A stretch of 64,000 nt of DNA from Podospora pseudocomata. Lineage: Eukaryota > Ascomycota > Sordariomycetes > Sordariales > Podosporaceae. The translations under genes were made by a program, and so were the position numbers. Position 1 is the first letter of the stretch. The number at the start of each line of letters is the position of its first letter. Where the stretch lies: contig NC_085891.1 of NCBI RefSeq assembly GCF_035222375.1, forward strand, positions 1,736,001 to 1,800,000. The letters run 5' to 3'. The notes beneath the pieces were generated by a model. The model worked only from the letters and a program-made list of their open reading frames with translations. It ran no database searches and was not told where the DNA came from. Positions 22,484 to 34,080 of this stretch are shown here, one piece after another.

Positions 22484-25448
22484 ATGCCGTCCAGGAGTTA
22501 TCCATGGTCTGGCAAGAACAATCGCTCTCAGCATAACCTCGTCGGCACCACAGCCGCCGAGGACGCTGGACAATCAGGGCAGCAGCCATCAGTCCCCGGA
22601 TCAGCTGTGACGAACCCCCCGAGTGCGGGTGGGAGCGCTGCTGCAAACCCCCCCTCAGCCTCGCCCAACCCGACCTTCAGCTCTAGCGAATCCTTTCAGC
22701 ACGACACCAGCAACAACCGGTCAAGCCATCAACAACCTCCACCGCCTCCCCCCCATCTGGTCAGTATTTACGGGCAGTCCTGCCGGCCCTCTTGTCTCTT
22801 ACTGACCTCCTTCTGTTACAGCTGCAGCACTCCAACAGTGTCTCGGGGGCAGCATTTGACTCGCGCCCGCCACGGGAGCACGATTACGCTGACCAGGTCT
22901 CGCGCTCCCAATCCCAACGCTATCCCCAGATCTCCCCCGTGACGACCCAACTTCACCATCACCACCCCCAGCAACAGCAGCACCAACAACAACAACAACA
23001 ACAACAACAACATCAGCAGCAGCAGCAGGGTCAGCAGCAATCCCAACACTCGCCGCGCTACTCGCACCCGTTCGGATCCGGGTCTGCTGAGGATCTCTCG
23101 GCCGCGGGCGGACAAAGCATCTCGTCCCCCATAACTGGACCCCCGCAACCCCTCTTTAGCCAGCAACAGCAGCAACCCCCGCCAGCACCACAAAAGCAAA
23201 AGTCGTCCACTCGCAAGCTGGTCAAGAACATCTTCAGTCGCGACCACGCACCCCAGGTTCCGCAAAACAATTACAACAATCCTCCCGGCGTTAACCGTAG
23301 AAATTCGAAGCGCGTGAGCCTTCCCCCGCCAGCACCACCAAGCCTCCGGACCGGTCTCACCCAGGTGTCCCAAGTCTCGCTCGACCAGCAACAGCTCGAT
23401 TGGCAGAACCAGGCGCCTCCATCTCAACCATCCCCATTGCAAGGCGTAGGAGACTTCCGCGAGTCGTACGTGATTGACGGATCTGACCAAGAGTTACACC
23501 TGCAGAACCCCCACGATATCCAACAGCATCCCACCATACGGCCTGTTCCCCCTTCGGACTCGGACAACTCGCCTTACTCGGCTGACGAAAGTGCATACCG
23601 TCAGCATCAGGGCCACTTTCAGCACAACGGCCACACACCGCCCGAGCAGCAATTCGGGCAGGCCATCTTCGAACCGCAACCCAATCAGCAATTGTCCCCT
23701 CATTCGCAACAACAACAACAGCACCCTCACCTCCAACAGCAGCAGCAACAGCAGCAGCAGTACCACTATTCAAGCCCCCAGCAATCACAATACCAGAGCG
23801 GATTTAGTGGACATCTAGCCAATCCCCAACAGCAGAATCCCGAGACGATTTCGCAACTGTCGCATGAGTCTCCTGTTACCGACTCAGACCAGCGTTCGGC
23901 GTCGAACATCCAAGCTCAGAGTTCTCAGACGTCCTCGGCGGTAAGCTACCCACATCAGGCACAGGATATCCCCGGCCGGCCGAATCCACAATCGGCGGCG
24001 CAAGGTCAAGCCCCGCAGCAACAACCACAGTCCATGGCTCCACCCACGGGCGGACAACCCCCGGCACGACGATCCCAAGAGGCAGACAAAGGACTACGGG
24101 ACCCTGCCCAAGCCCCGCCTGGGCCGCCGCCCAGCTATCGCCAGAGCCAGCAACCCAACATGAACAACCCCTTACCACAGCCTCCTAATGCCCCTGGGGC
24201 GAACCCGGCTTTCCGGACGAGCAATGTACCAGATAGACAGTTTGACGGGCCAGGGGATATTGCAGGTCGCAACAGCCCTCAACCTCCACCAAGTGACCGT
24301 GGAGAAGACCCAGATAAGGCGTTTAAAGACCTTTGTACGACCAGTTGTACTCTCCTATTCCGGCCTGTGCAAACTCAGCTAACCATGCAATAGTGACCAA
24401 GTACAAGAATGTAAAGCGTCTCTATTTTGACGGGAAGAAGGAGATTGAGCAATTGAGTGGCCAAGTTGAGCAACTTCAAAACGCCATTGCCAACCAGCGA
24501 ATGTCTCAGAGCCGAACCTCTCTCGACGATAGCGAGTACTCGACCCGCTTTAACCGCCTCAATGGCGCCATCAATAATCTCTCGTTCAACATTCGAAAGG
24601 ACTGGCAATCACTTCCGCAGTGGCTAGTCCCCTATGTTAGCCCAGAAGCGCTCAAGACGGGCAAACATGAGATGACAGCTGTTGGACGGGCGGTAATAAC
24701 CCGGTGGCTCGTAGAAGAGATCTTCAACCGGTGTTTTCACCCAGGTCTCGAGCCTGAGCTGAGTCGGCAGCTGAAGATGATTGAGCGGAACATTAGAAAC
24801 TTTAGCTACACGTTGAGCAGTCAAGAGGAGTATGATGCGCTGACGAGCAAGGTGGTGAGCTGGCGCATGGCTACGCTGGAAGGGTTGCAAGACGCTCTGC
24901 GCAGTGGGGAGGCGGTGAACTACAAGGCTGACTTCACTCGGCGAGCGACGACGGACCTGACGGCATCTCTGTTTCACCATTTGTCGAACCCACCGCCGCC
25001 TGGCGTAGATGGCAGTGCCAGTATGATTGTGGAGCTAGCCGTAGGCATTGCGGCCAACCTGCCGCTGGAGAGCCGCGATGTTGCCATCACCTATCCACTG
25101 CCGGAGTCACCTATTCAGCCGGACATCATGGAGGTTGTTGAGAAGCAAGGGCTTCCGGCTCTGGAGGCCCGGCCGGCAGAGGGAGATGATGAGGGTGCAG
25201 GTGATGAGAAAGAGGGCGGAGGAAAAGACAAAGATGCCCGGCGCAATGACAAGTCCAGAGCGGGCATGTTGAGCGTGCTAGGCGGAGGTGGGAGCACGCC
25301 GGGGAGCAGAAAGGGGAGTGTCGTGGATGCGAACCAGATTGCACCACCGTCCAAGGACGGTGGCAAGGTTCGCTTTGCCGGGTTCGTTGCTGTTGAGGTC
25401 AGGGGTCGCCAGGTGCTGATTAAGGCTCCGGTCTGGACGCTGGCCTGA
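22484..25448 (+). CDS. Large poly-Q / Pro-rich conserved fungal protein
   Basis: Exons 22484-22759, 22822-24334 and 24394-25448 give 947 aa; introns are 62 and 59 nt and in frame. The N-terminal 600 residues are low in complexity: Ser/Asn/Pro-rich, a Pro run, then two long Gln tracts (genome 22970-23040 and 23706-23760) and many PPP/SPQ segments. The C-terminal third is folded: VTKYKNVKRLYFDG-like start (the junction codes LTKYKN), a coiled-coil-like KKEIEQLSGQVEQLQNAIANQ, then a helical domain through about residue 840 containing DWQSLPQWLVPY and FNRCFHPGLEPELSRQLK. A charged Glu/Lys/Gly linker precedes a final short basic part. The C-terminal domain looks like a conserved Pezizomycotina family whose name I cannot give with certainty. 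The ATG at 22484 is chosen because the upstream frame lacks protein-like content. Confidence 0.85.
22970..23040 (+). repeat. CAA/CAG repeat coding poly-Q tract 1
   Basis: Mixed CAA and CAG codons with His interruptions encode a near-continuous Gln run. The CAA interruptions should limit slippage, yet length variation between strains is likely. Confidence 0.9.
23706..23760 (+). repeat. CAA/CAG repeat coding poly-Q tract 2
   Basis: Second Gln-rich run in the same protein: a short CAA series, then HPHL, then a CAG-dominated series. Confidence 0.9.
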
Positions 25449-26204
25449 AGTTGATGAAAAGGTTGCGAGAAATGCATGTCTTTTTTGGAATTTTGGAGAG
25501 AAGTGCGCGGGTGATACCACTGGACTGAAAAGGGGGCGAGAGGTATAGGACCAAGATATAGCTCGGCAGACGGATGGGGTGGAAGTTTCAAGGAAGAAGC
25601 CTCAAGAGATAACTTTTCTTTTTTACGGTTTTTTCTGTACCTGACTGACGATGAATATGGAAAGAAATTTGGAATGATATCCCTCTTCTTTTCTCCGAGA
25701 TCAAGGGGAGACGGAGCTTTTTTTATATAAATTTTACAGTTGCACTTACACCCACCAGAAGCCAAAGCTAAGCTTTTCTATGCTTGGCTTGATGTCTTTT
25801 TTTACGTAAAATATGTTTTGTGTTGTGAGAGCTTTATGGAAGAAATTGGTCATCGCCGGCACTGGATTTGAAATAAGCTTCCACCACAGCTTCGGGGTGG
25901 TTTGTGTGCGTGTAACCACAGGACTGAAAGGGGGAGGGGGGGGAATGGGCTTGAAGCAAGTTGGGACGGGAAAAAAGGAGGGGTTGGTTGTCAGCTTTGG
26001 GGTTCACCGCTTTCCACTTTGGGGGATAATTAGGCCCCACCACTCAGGATTTCGCGCGCGCGCGCAATTTACTGCCGGGGGTTTGAGAATTATGGGATTT
26101 GGTGACCCCGCGATGCGCCTGTGGAAATAGCTTCAGATTTGCGACAGCTGAGAATTTCTTTTTGTTTCCGGTTGGAAAAAAGACAGCAGAGAAGAAGAAA
26201 CAAA
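25449..26204. other. Intergenic, poly-Q gene 3' / EFM4 promoter
   Basis: T-rich 3' flank (25610-25730) followed by the EFM4 promoter. It holds a 13-nt pure alternating C/G run at 26053-26065. No gene is seen. Confidence 0.6.
26053..26065. repeat. Alternating (CG)n run
   Basis: Thirteen bases of strict C-G alternation about 140 bp upstream of the EFM4 start. Such a run is Z-DNA-prone in principle. Confidence 0.8.
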
Positions 26205-27071
26205 ATGGCCGAGTCTAAGCCTGCACATCTTGAGCCTTCCAAGTTGGGGACAAAAGCTTAGTATGCTGATTGAGCCCCTTCATTTTGTTCAGCCCTCCGT
26301 CCTCAACCCCCCTGCTAACGACTTGAACATAGCTGGGACGCCCTCTACACAACCGAGCTGACAACCCACACCTCCGACCCCTCGCTAGAGGGCACAGTCT
26401 GGTTCGACGACTCGGACGCCGAGGCCAAGATCTTGTCCTACCTCTCCCCCAACCGCGACGACTCGGACTCTGACAACGAAGACGACGACCACCCCCCCAA
26501 CCCGCACCCGCACGACCTCACCCCCAGCACAGCCTCCATCCTAGACCTAGGCTGCGGCAACGGGTCCCTCCTCTTCTCCCTCCGCGACGACGGCTGGTCC
26601 GGCCACCTGTTGGGAGTCGACTACTCCCCCCACTCCATCTCCCTCGCCAAATCCATCGCCCAGTCCCGCGAGAATGAAGATCTCAAGAGTGTAGAGTTCA
26701 AAGTCTGGGACGTCCTAAACGGCGACATCCCCTCCATCTCCCCCCCAACCGGCTGGGACCTCGTCCTCGACAAAGGCACCTTCGACGCCGTCTCCCTCTC
26801 CTCCGAAACCGACTCCCTCGGCCGCAGGATCAACGAGGGCTACGGCGAGCGCGTCCTCCAGCTCCTCAAGACGGGCGGCGTCTTCCTCGTCACGTCCTGC
26901 AACTGGACCGAGACCGAACTCCGCACCTGGTTCGAGACCTCGACCGCCCCAAACGACGGAAAGACCAAACTGAAAATGGCAGGCAGGGTAGACTACCCTA
27001 GTTTCAGCTTTGGGGGTGTCAAAGGGCAGACCATCTCGACGCTGTGTTTTGAAAAGGTCGTTGTTGAGTAG
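26205..27071 (+). CDS. EFM4: Protein-lysine N-methyltransferase EFM4 (eEF1A)
   Basis: SAM-dependent seven-beta-strand methyltransferase, related to yeast Efm4/See1 and human METTL10/EEF1AKMT2, which methylate translation elongation factor 1A. Exons 26205-26260 and 26333-27071 give 264 aa. The family start LGTKAYWDALYTTEL is created only by splicing the 72-nt intron (GTATGC...GAACATAG). Motif I is ILDLGCGNGSLL, the acidic motif II loop is LLGVDYS, and DLVLDKGTFDAVSLS carries the characteristic DKG. A lineage-specific acidic insert (DDSDSDNEDDDHPP, about residues 60-75) sits before motif I. The coding strand is pyrimidine-rich. The product is probably cytosolic. Confidence 0.95.
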
Positions 27072-27544
27072 AGACCAACATTAAACGACAAAAACAAAAC
27101 AAAAATAGAAATAAATGATACCCAGGGGTTTGTTTCCATAGAGTGAGAAAAAAAAAACGGTCTATTGGTATAACTCGGTTACTTTATGGCCCCCTTCACC
27201 TTCATCTCCCCCTTATTCGCGATCCATACAACTGCAAAAAAAGACCATTTTTTGGCTGTAAACCTGTACACTCACCACTAACCCACCCAGCTCACAGTAA
27301 CCTCAACATGTCATAACCGCTGCTTCGCTTTCGTTTTGTTTTCCACTTCCAGTACACAACCTCCCCTGATGCAGTACTGTACGCTGGGAAGGCTTATCGA
27401 GCGACCCAAACAAGCCCAAGGGCGCATATGCGCGCGTAAATCGGATGCTGACCTAGGACAGATGGGATACAAATATAGATGGGGACGGGCCGGGGAAAAA
27501 GTTGTTGAATTGGATATGGGAATTGCTTCATTAAAGTTCTTGCT
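27072..27544. other. Convergent 3' region, EFM4 / TPD3
   Basis: Separates two converging genes. It holds A-rich 3' UTR sequence near 27090-27160 and no gene. Confidence 0.65.
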
Positions 27545-29780
27545 CTATGGTGATGTGTTCATCGGGTCCCCGCCAGCCGCAGGAGGAGCCCCACTGGCGG
27601 CCGCGATAGCTTGGGCGGCGAAAAACCTGACGTCGATATCCTCATCGTCCTTGAGTTTCTCGAGGCATGGCAGGACACGCTCGTCAATCAGCCCCTGGCC
27701 CCGTGGGGATGCGGTGAAAGGAGCACCAGCCTTCTCAAGAGTGAAAATGGTACCTTCGGCGGGCAACCTGCGAAGTACACCGATGATTAGGGTGTATGTC
27801 TTCGCGACATTAAACCGGATGTTGGGGATAGCATCACCGGTCAGCTTCTCAAGCATGGGAAGAATGCTGTCGGCGACTACATCCAAGGTGACAACGCTGG
27901 CCAAGGTCTGTCGATGCTGTCAGCACTCACTCATAATGACACCCAGAGAGGAAGCTCAACTCACCGAGATAGCAAAACATGTGGTCATCCTGTACAGGTA
28001 ATTTGGGTGTCTACCCATCTCCATAACCTTTGGAATGATGTTTTGGCTGGCCCACTCAACACCAAAGACCTCTGTCAACCTCTTAAGGTTGTGAGTAGCA
28101 GCCTCACGGATGGAGAAGACGGTATCGCCAAGCCAGCCCATGCAAAGGCTGCTGAGCTTCTCGTTAAAGAACCCAACACCCAGCTGGCCGGCAAGCAAGG
28201 GCATGTGCCCAATTATGGCCAAACGAACACGCCACTGCTTGTCCTCGGCAAGGTGAACAATGGCTGGAAGAAGGGACTCGGAGAGCCGGTCGATGCCGAT
28301 AACCTTATTTACCAGCTCGAGCTTAGAAATGATGTGAAGACGGACTTCCGGAAACTCATCCTTGAGCATCTGAATGAACATGGGCAACAGATGATCAATG
28401 GTTCTGTATGCTGATTAGCGAGTGCGTCCTGAGACCAATCACGACTGACGTACTCTTGCTTCCCGAGGATGGGCGCGAGGCCACTGATTTGTGTACCAAG
28501 AGCGGCACGGACATGTTGAGAGGTATCGTTGACAAGTGTCTCGATTGTTTCCAAGACCTCACTCAACACAAGCTCTCTGGGTATCAGGGTGCAGAAGCCC
28601 GGAATCTGGCCTGCTATGGCCGTCCGCACCTCAGCCTCGTGGTCCTTGAGCAGCTTCACAAAAGCAGGGACCATGTCTCTGGTCAGAACTTCCTCATCCA
28701 CAGCTTTGGCAATCTGTGGTCTAGTTAGCCATGCTCCCGTGAACGTCGAGCAAGGTCATACACACCTTTTCGAACCTGTCTGCAACCATGTACCGAACTC
28801 TCCAGCTCTTGTCCTCAATCAAGCTACGAAGCGAGCTCAGAAGAACGCCATGGCTGGCTTGCTGCTCCTTGGGAACACTCTCGGCGATGGCACCCAGGAT
28901 CTCAACCGTAAGGAGTCTGACGCTGTCTTGATCGTCCGTCACAAGGTGCTGAAACTGAGGGATCATTTCTGAGATGACGAGCGGGGGAGCAATCTCCTTT
29001 ACAAACTTGGCCATATTAGTGGCAGCCTGGCGGCGCACCATGGGTGTTTCGTCGTGGACAAGCTGTGAGAAGGCTTGACGGAGCTGTAGCTTTGTTTCTT
29101 CGCTGACCTTGGCGTAAGGAGACGCGTACAGACCGCACGCTGAGACTTTGGAAGTGAACCAATCCGCCTTAGAGAGTCTGAACACCAGCGGAATGAAATA
29201 CTCCTCGATTTGGTGCGCATCGAGATCAACGCAGATCTTGTTCAGCGACTCGACAGCCTAGAGACAGCAGAGGTCAGTCCATGTCCCTTGCGATCCTGGA
29301 AAGCGGCATCGGAATCGCCTACCTTGTCCCTCACAACGGGCTCTTCTATGGCAGCAAGGTTCTCAAGGGGAGACAGCAGAACGTGACCCCACTCCGGACC
29401 GCCGACATAGTCGATAAACTTTCCCAGCTCGCCGCTGAGGGCCACAAGAACCTCATCTTCGTCTTCGACACTTTCTGCAGCAAGAAGCAGGTTAGTGTTT
29501 CGTCCATCAACCAAGAAGAGTGCACCAAACGGGATGGGGCTGGCTGACCGTCGAGAAAGGGGATGAGCTCGTCGCGAGTGCGCTCAGGGCCCAACGCAAG
29601 AGCAATGGTCGAGAGTCGGTGAATCGCGTTGAGGCGAAGCAGGACATCGTCGTGCTGGGAGAAAAAGTTAACCAACAAAAGGCCACAAGACTGGGAGCTT
29701 TGTCACCGCCATACCTTCAATTCATCGATCAAGACGGCGATGGGATAGAGCTCATCGCTGGGGTTGGTTGCATCAGCCAT
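27545..29780 (-). CDS. TPD3: PP2A scaffold subunit A (PR65, TPD3)
   Basis: HEAT-repeat scaffold that joins the catalytic and B subunits of protein phosphatase 2A. Seven exons: 29780-29715, 29654-29549, 29474-29323, 29257-28766, 28713-28454, 28403-27965 and 27907-27545, 625 aa; the six introns are 50-74 nt and all keep frame. The start [22 protein letters not shown] and repeats such as [39 protein letters not shown] and [15 protein letters not shown] are diagnostic of PR65 HEAT units. About 15 repeats fit in the length. The family normally ends near 590 aa; the extra residues form a short Gly/Pro/Ala tail ([15 protein letters not shown]). It converges on EFM4. Assignment is firm. Confidence 0.97.
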
Positions 29781-30869
29781 GGTGGGCGGCGGTTGTGGGG
29801 GTATCGAGCGGTTGAAAGAAGCGCGGAATATGCCAAGAGTCGGGGGTGATTATGTTTATCTTGGTGGTATGTTTGTTTGTGCTGGTGAGGAATCCGGGCC
29901 GTGGTTTGGGCAGGGCGCTGGGTAAGGCGGCCGGGATCGCGTGTGGTGTGGAAAGTGATGCAATGGGTAATTGAAGAGTGGGAGGGAGTTGCCGACCGGG
30001 GCGCTACAAGTAATGCAGCCCACCTGAGAGAGAGCTGTCTGCGGTGTGGTCTGGTCTCTGTTTCCCCGGGGTTGGGTGTCAATGTCGATGCTGGAATTAG
30101 GCAAGCGCGCCGGCGACCGTACAGCAGCACACTGGAGTGGAATGCAACAAGAGATGGAGGACGCCGGGCAGTTTGTTGAATGTTTATTCCCAAAGTGATG
30201 TTGGATGGGATGGTTGTCAGAGGGTGGGCGGCGAGCGGACTGTCATGGCGAGAGCTCTCCAGCGACCAGGAGCCAGGAGCGCGGCCTAACAAATCCAGGT
30301 TGGTCACGGCCCAGGTGGTCAGTGCGTCGGCCCCAGACTGACAGCCTCCCCCGTGCTCCCCTCCTTTTTTGACAGCCAGTGCGGGACAGCTGAAGAAGCG
30401 ACGACAGGGGTGGCCAGCATCAACGACATGTGTTGCGACTTCGCTTTGTACCCTCTTGTCTGCTTCAAGTAACAAGTCTCTCTCATCTTTCCGTCTATGG
30501 AGATATCAATGCAGACAGTGATACATCATATTATATCCCCACCCATACGGAGGACCAGCAAACAGCCCATGACCTCACTGCAGACCACCCAGTTATGCAG
30601 ATCCTTCATTTATACTTCTTCAGCACTAGCTCCCAGGGACTAATCTTCAACGACAATTGTCTTTTGAATTCGGCTTAACGTGTCATTCTTCCGCTGAATA
30701 AACAACCAGCTAGGAATGCACCTGCTCATGTTGTAACCAAAGTCTGCTCGTAAGAGGAGCGTAGGTATGTATGCCTGGCTTAAAATAAACGCTCATCCTC
30801 AAAGATACAGGCCTCCCAAAAACATGCTTCCCTAAAAAACCGCCTTCAGCAAGAGCTCCACAAGAATTC
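29781..30869. other. Intergenic, TPD3 promoter / YMR1 3' flank
   Basis: Both flanking genes are on the minus strand. A minus-strand frame across 29729-30475 merely overlaps the TPD3 start in another frame and has no protein-like content. No other feature is seen. Confidence 0.6.
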
Positions 30870-33381
30870 CTAGCTCATGCTCTTCAACTCTTGTTCTACT
30901 GCAGCCGCACTTGCAACCGTCTCCACGTCGTCTGCATCCTGTCTCCCTGCGCTGGAACTGTTTGCGTGCCCCCCAAACACACCCTTAGCGATAGCCAAAC
31001 CAGAAATCTTATCTTGTAAAGCCCCGAGTGCAGCCGGCATTCCTCCAGTGCTAGCACTTTTATTTAGCGATGGCGGCGATACTCTTGCTTCAGGTGTGAG
31101 AGCAGCATGTGCTGTTTCGACACCCGTTAGCACCGACTGGCTAGAGGTAAGGGCTGGAGGTTGCGGTGACGGGCTCGTCGAGACCATCGACGCCGACTCG
31201 GAAGGAATACCCGAGCTCTCAGAGAACCCCGTAGAGGCTTGGTAAGCTGCCACCCTTTCTGCTGTGGCAGCAGAGGCGTTGAGCTCCCCGTTCATTTCAT
31301 CATCGGTTCTGTTAAAAACTTGATGCCACCACCTCACCTCACCCAGTTTGGGGAAAATGAGCCGCTCTCGTCCCTTTGTGTGGTCGTCAATGGTTGGTTC
31401 ATATCGGTCATTCGTGAACTCCGATCGCCTGCTCATAAAGTAGCCCCAGACACTCCGAGTACGTTCCCGCAGATTGGCCTCGTGGCGTTGTCGCTCATTG
31501 TTGTATAAGAAGGTACCATATTGACACGAGTAAACATGGTATAGCAGTCGTCGAAGGAACCGTTCGTTGAACTCAAATCTGTTAGGATGCTGGCGGAGAA
31601 GTTGATAGGTGGCATCAAGGAACTGGTGGAAGACAGGCGAGACATCTCTCAACCTCGTCGTCTGCTCCTCGGCAGCATTTGGGGCTGTGGCTTGCTTGAC
31701 CTCGTCGACTGCGGCACCCTCCTCCTGGTCTGATCCCGCCTCCTTGTCGTTGGTGACATTCTTGGACCAGAATCTCTTCGCGCTGGCCATGACATTCTCG
31801 ACAACATCTCCACGGCCATCACTTTCACCTGGGCGCACTGCAGAGCCCGCAAGCGCATCACTGTCGACTGTGAACCAACTCTCATGGCTCATGTGTCCAG
31901 ACCGCAACTGAAACATGTGGCCAAACGAAAGCCAATCTTTCTCAACCAGCACAATGAAGCCCTCCAAAGTGCGGTAATAGGGATCAAGCATTAGCTGAGA
32001 CAGGGCGCAAAGCTGGCTTGTCCGATCCCAGCCATCCGAGCAGTGAATAAGGGCATGCGAATGCTGAATCCCAACTTGCCGCGCTATTATCGCCGATCCA
32101 TCCAAGATTCCAGCGATATGCTTCAACCACTTGCTCTTCATCAGAAGATCTCTGTTTGGAGGAAAGGGAGAAATATCGGCATCCTTGATTGCGCTGATGA
32201 CCTTGTCGAGCGAGTCCCTCATGACATGAATATTGTCTATATTTAAAAAGACCTTCTTCGCATATTTGTAGTAGTCCATGTTCTCCGACCCCATGCCTAT
32301 AGCCTGCATGGCATACGAGTTGATGGCAGGCCGCGCATCCACAATAAGGTTATGCTGCTGGGCACCATATATTAGACGCTTCCCGGTCTTCTCGTCATAC
32401 ATCACGTTGGGCGCGGCAATGAGCTCGTCCTCCATTCTCTCTGTGTCGGAAAGAGACATATCAGTGGGAGCATCGGGACTATCCGCACTGAGATCCACAT
32501 GGCTTGACGATGGGCTATGGTCTGCCTGTATGCTCGCATTTGCAGGAGATGGCGAGTTGCCATCCAGAAAGTCTGTCGAAGCTGAAAAGCATGCGCCAAC
32601 GAGTTTCTCGTCCTGGATGCTCCGCTTCATCCTGAGCCCCACAAAGGGCTGTGAGCTGCGGGTGATAGTGCAGTTGTTGACGGGATGAATATATGTCAAA
32701 GTAGGGATCCGGGCCCGAGACCGAAAGTTGGCGGCATATTTCAGCGTATTATCCGAAATCTTTGAAGGCACGGCGAGAACGGCCGGATACGTCGGGGAGA
32801 AGGCATAGTCCTTATTGATGTTTGTAATCCTCCAGCCCAAGTCTGCTAACTTTTCACTGATCCCTTGTCGCCTGAACTCGGCCCTCGCGTCGTACAGGTC
32901 CCATCCGTTGATCTTGGATTCGAGAGAGTTGGAGGGCGGGGAGTAGTTGAATGCTAAGAGCTTATCAACGCTCCCCAGCCTGCAGGTCTTTGCGCGGATG
33001 AACTCGAAGGCATCCCGAGCCTGCTTGTCGTCTGTGAAGTTGAAACTGACAAAGGTAAAATCCCTGAAACGAAGCCGTAGCGATGAAGGGATACCGCTCG
33101 ATGGGGGCGTTGGTCGCAAAGCGCAGTGGGATATGATGTGAAATGCGAACCATACTTGTTTCGTGTGTTTCTTCGCTTTTGGATCCGAAGCTGCCGCTGA
33201 TTCTGGAGGGAAACGAAAGACGAGATGGTAGTCAGTCAGAGCCAGGTCGCCCTGTTCTGGCTTTCCGCCTCGAAGTGCTTGCACATTGCTATAGTACTAA
33301 GGTGTCATTGGAGTTTAGCAGCAGCTCGGGAGAAAATGCAGCTTCGAAACCACATACGTGCTTGTGCTGCGGCGCCGCCAT
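30870..33381 (-). CDS. YMR1: Myotubularin-type phosphoinositide 3-phosphatase
   Basis: Lipid phosphatase acting on PI3P and PI(3,5)P2 of endosome and vacuole membranes. Exons 33381-33358 (24 nt) and 33296-30870 give 816 aa. The spliced N-terminus YYSNVQALRGGKPEQGDL is the start of the PH-GRAM domain, with LTDYHLVFRF following. The active-site loop is CSDGWDR (CX5R; Cys codon at 32042-32040, Cys427, Arg433), so this is a catalytically competent member and not one of the dead paralogues. Typical EGFIVLVEKDWLSFGHMF follows. The C-terminal 180 residues are Ser/Ala/Pro-rich and probably disordered. Two acceptors lie 8 nt apart in the intron; only the upstream one (TTAG|TAC) keeps frame. Confidence 0.95.
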
Positions 33382-34080
33382 GGTGAATATGGGGACAAGG
33401 CCGCCCCAATGTCACGACGAGAGAAAACAGGAGTCGTCGCCCGTCACGCAGGCAATCGCGAAGTCGAGCTCAACAATCAGGGGTCGTCAATCGATGAAGG
33501 AAGACAAGAGCCGAGATGCCTTGACACTTGACAGGGTGACGACGTGTGGGGTATCACTTTGTAAGTGGAAATCGAGCTTCATCCGCAGAAGGTGTAGCCA
33601 GAAGACTATATAAATCAGTATACCAGCCGAACAGAACCATGGCAGGTTTAGACTTTGGCTTTTTCAAAGTGTTGCGCAAGCCGCCGTTATGAGTGTAGGC
33701 TTGGAGGAATCACAAGACCGAGTACCACCAGCCTGCACCTGCTGTCGGCCACTGGGCATCACTGCACCACTGGCGCTTGACGTCGACGGTTCCCCCACTA
33801 AGAAGCACAGACCTCGCAGCTGACAGTTTGTTTGAGGTTGGATTTGATAGGTGCACGCCTCACCCAAGTGGCCGCACCCCCAAAATTAAGGCCCGTCCTC
33901 ATTGGCGCAGGCAAACCCTACTCCGCTTTTGTACACCCGGAGCCCACCAAGATTCAAAAAAGCAGTGTGCAGGTCGAATTTCCCCTCTGAGAAAAGTTTG
34001 GTGAACACCGCGATCAGGCCTACCCTCAACCTCCAGCAACCACCGAAATCCCGTAGGTCGCTCAGTACCAAACCGACATC
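33382..34080. promoter_or_regulatory. Divergent promoter, YMR1 / RPS3
   Basis: Shared upstream region of two divergent genes. On the RPS3 side it holds AAACCCTA (33913-33920), pyrimidine-rich leader sequence and no TATA box, as is usual for ribosomal protein genes. Confidence 0.65.
33913..33920 (+). promoter_or_regulatory. Telobox-like AAACCCTA motif
   Basis: Perfect telomere-repeat-like octamer 161 bp upstream of the RPS3 start codon. Tbf1/TRF-type proteins bind such sites upstream of ribosomal protein genes in many fungi. A functional role here is inferred from that and from position. Confidence 0.45.

Noticed and set aside
29729-30475. 248-codon minus-strand frame over the TPD3 start
   Set aside because: Overlaps the TPD3 first exon in a different frame; composition is not protein-like.
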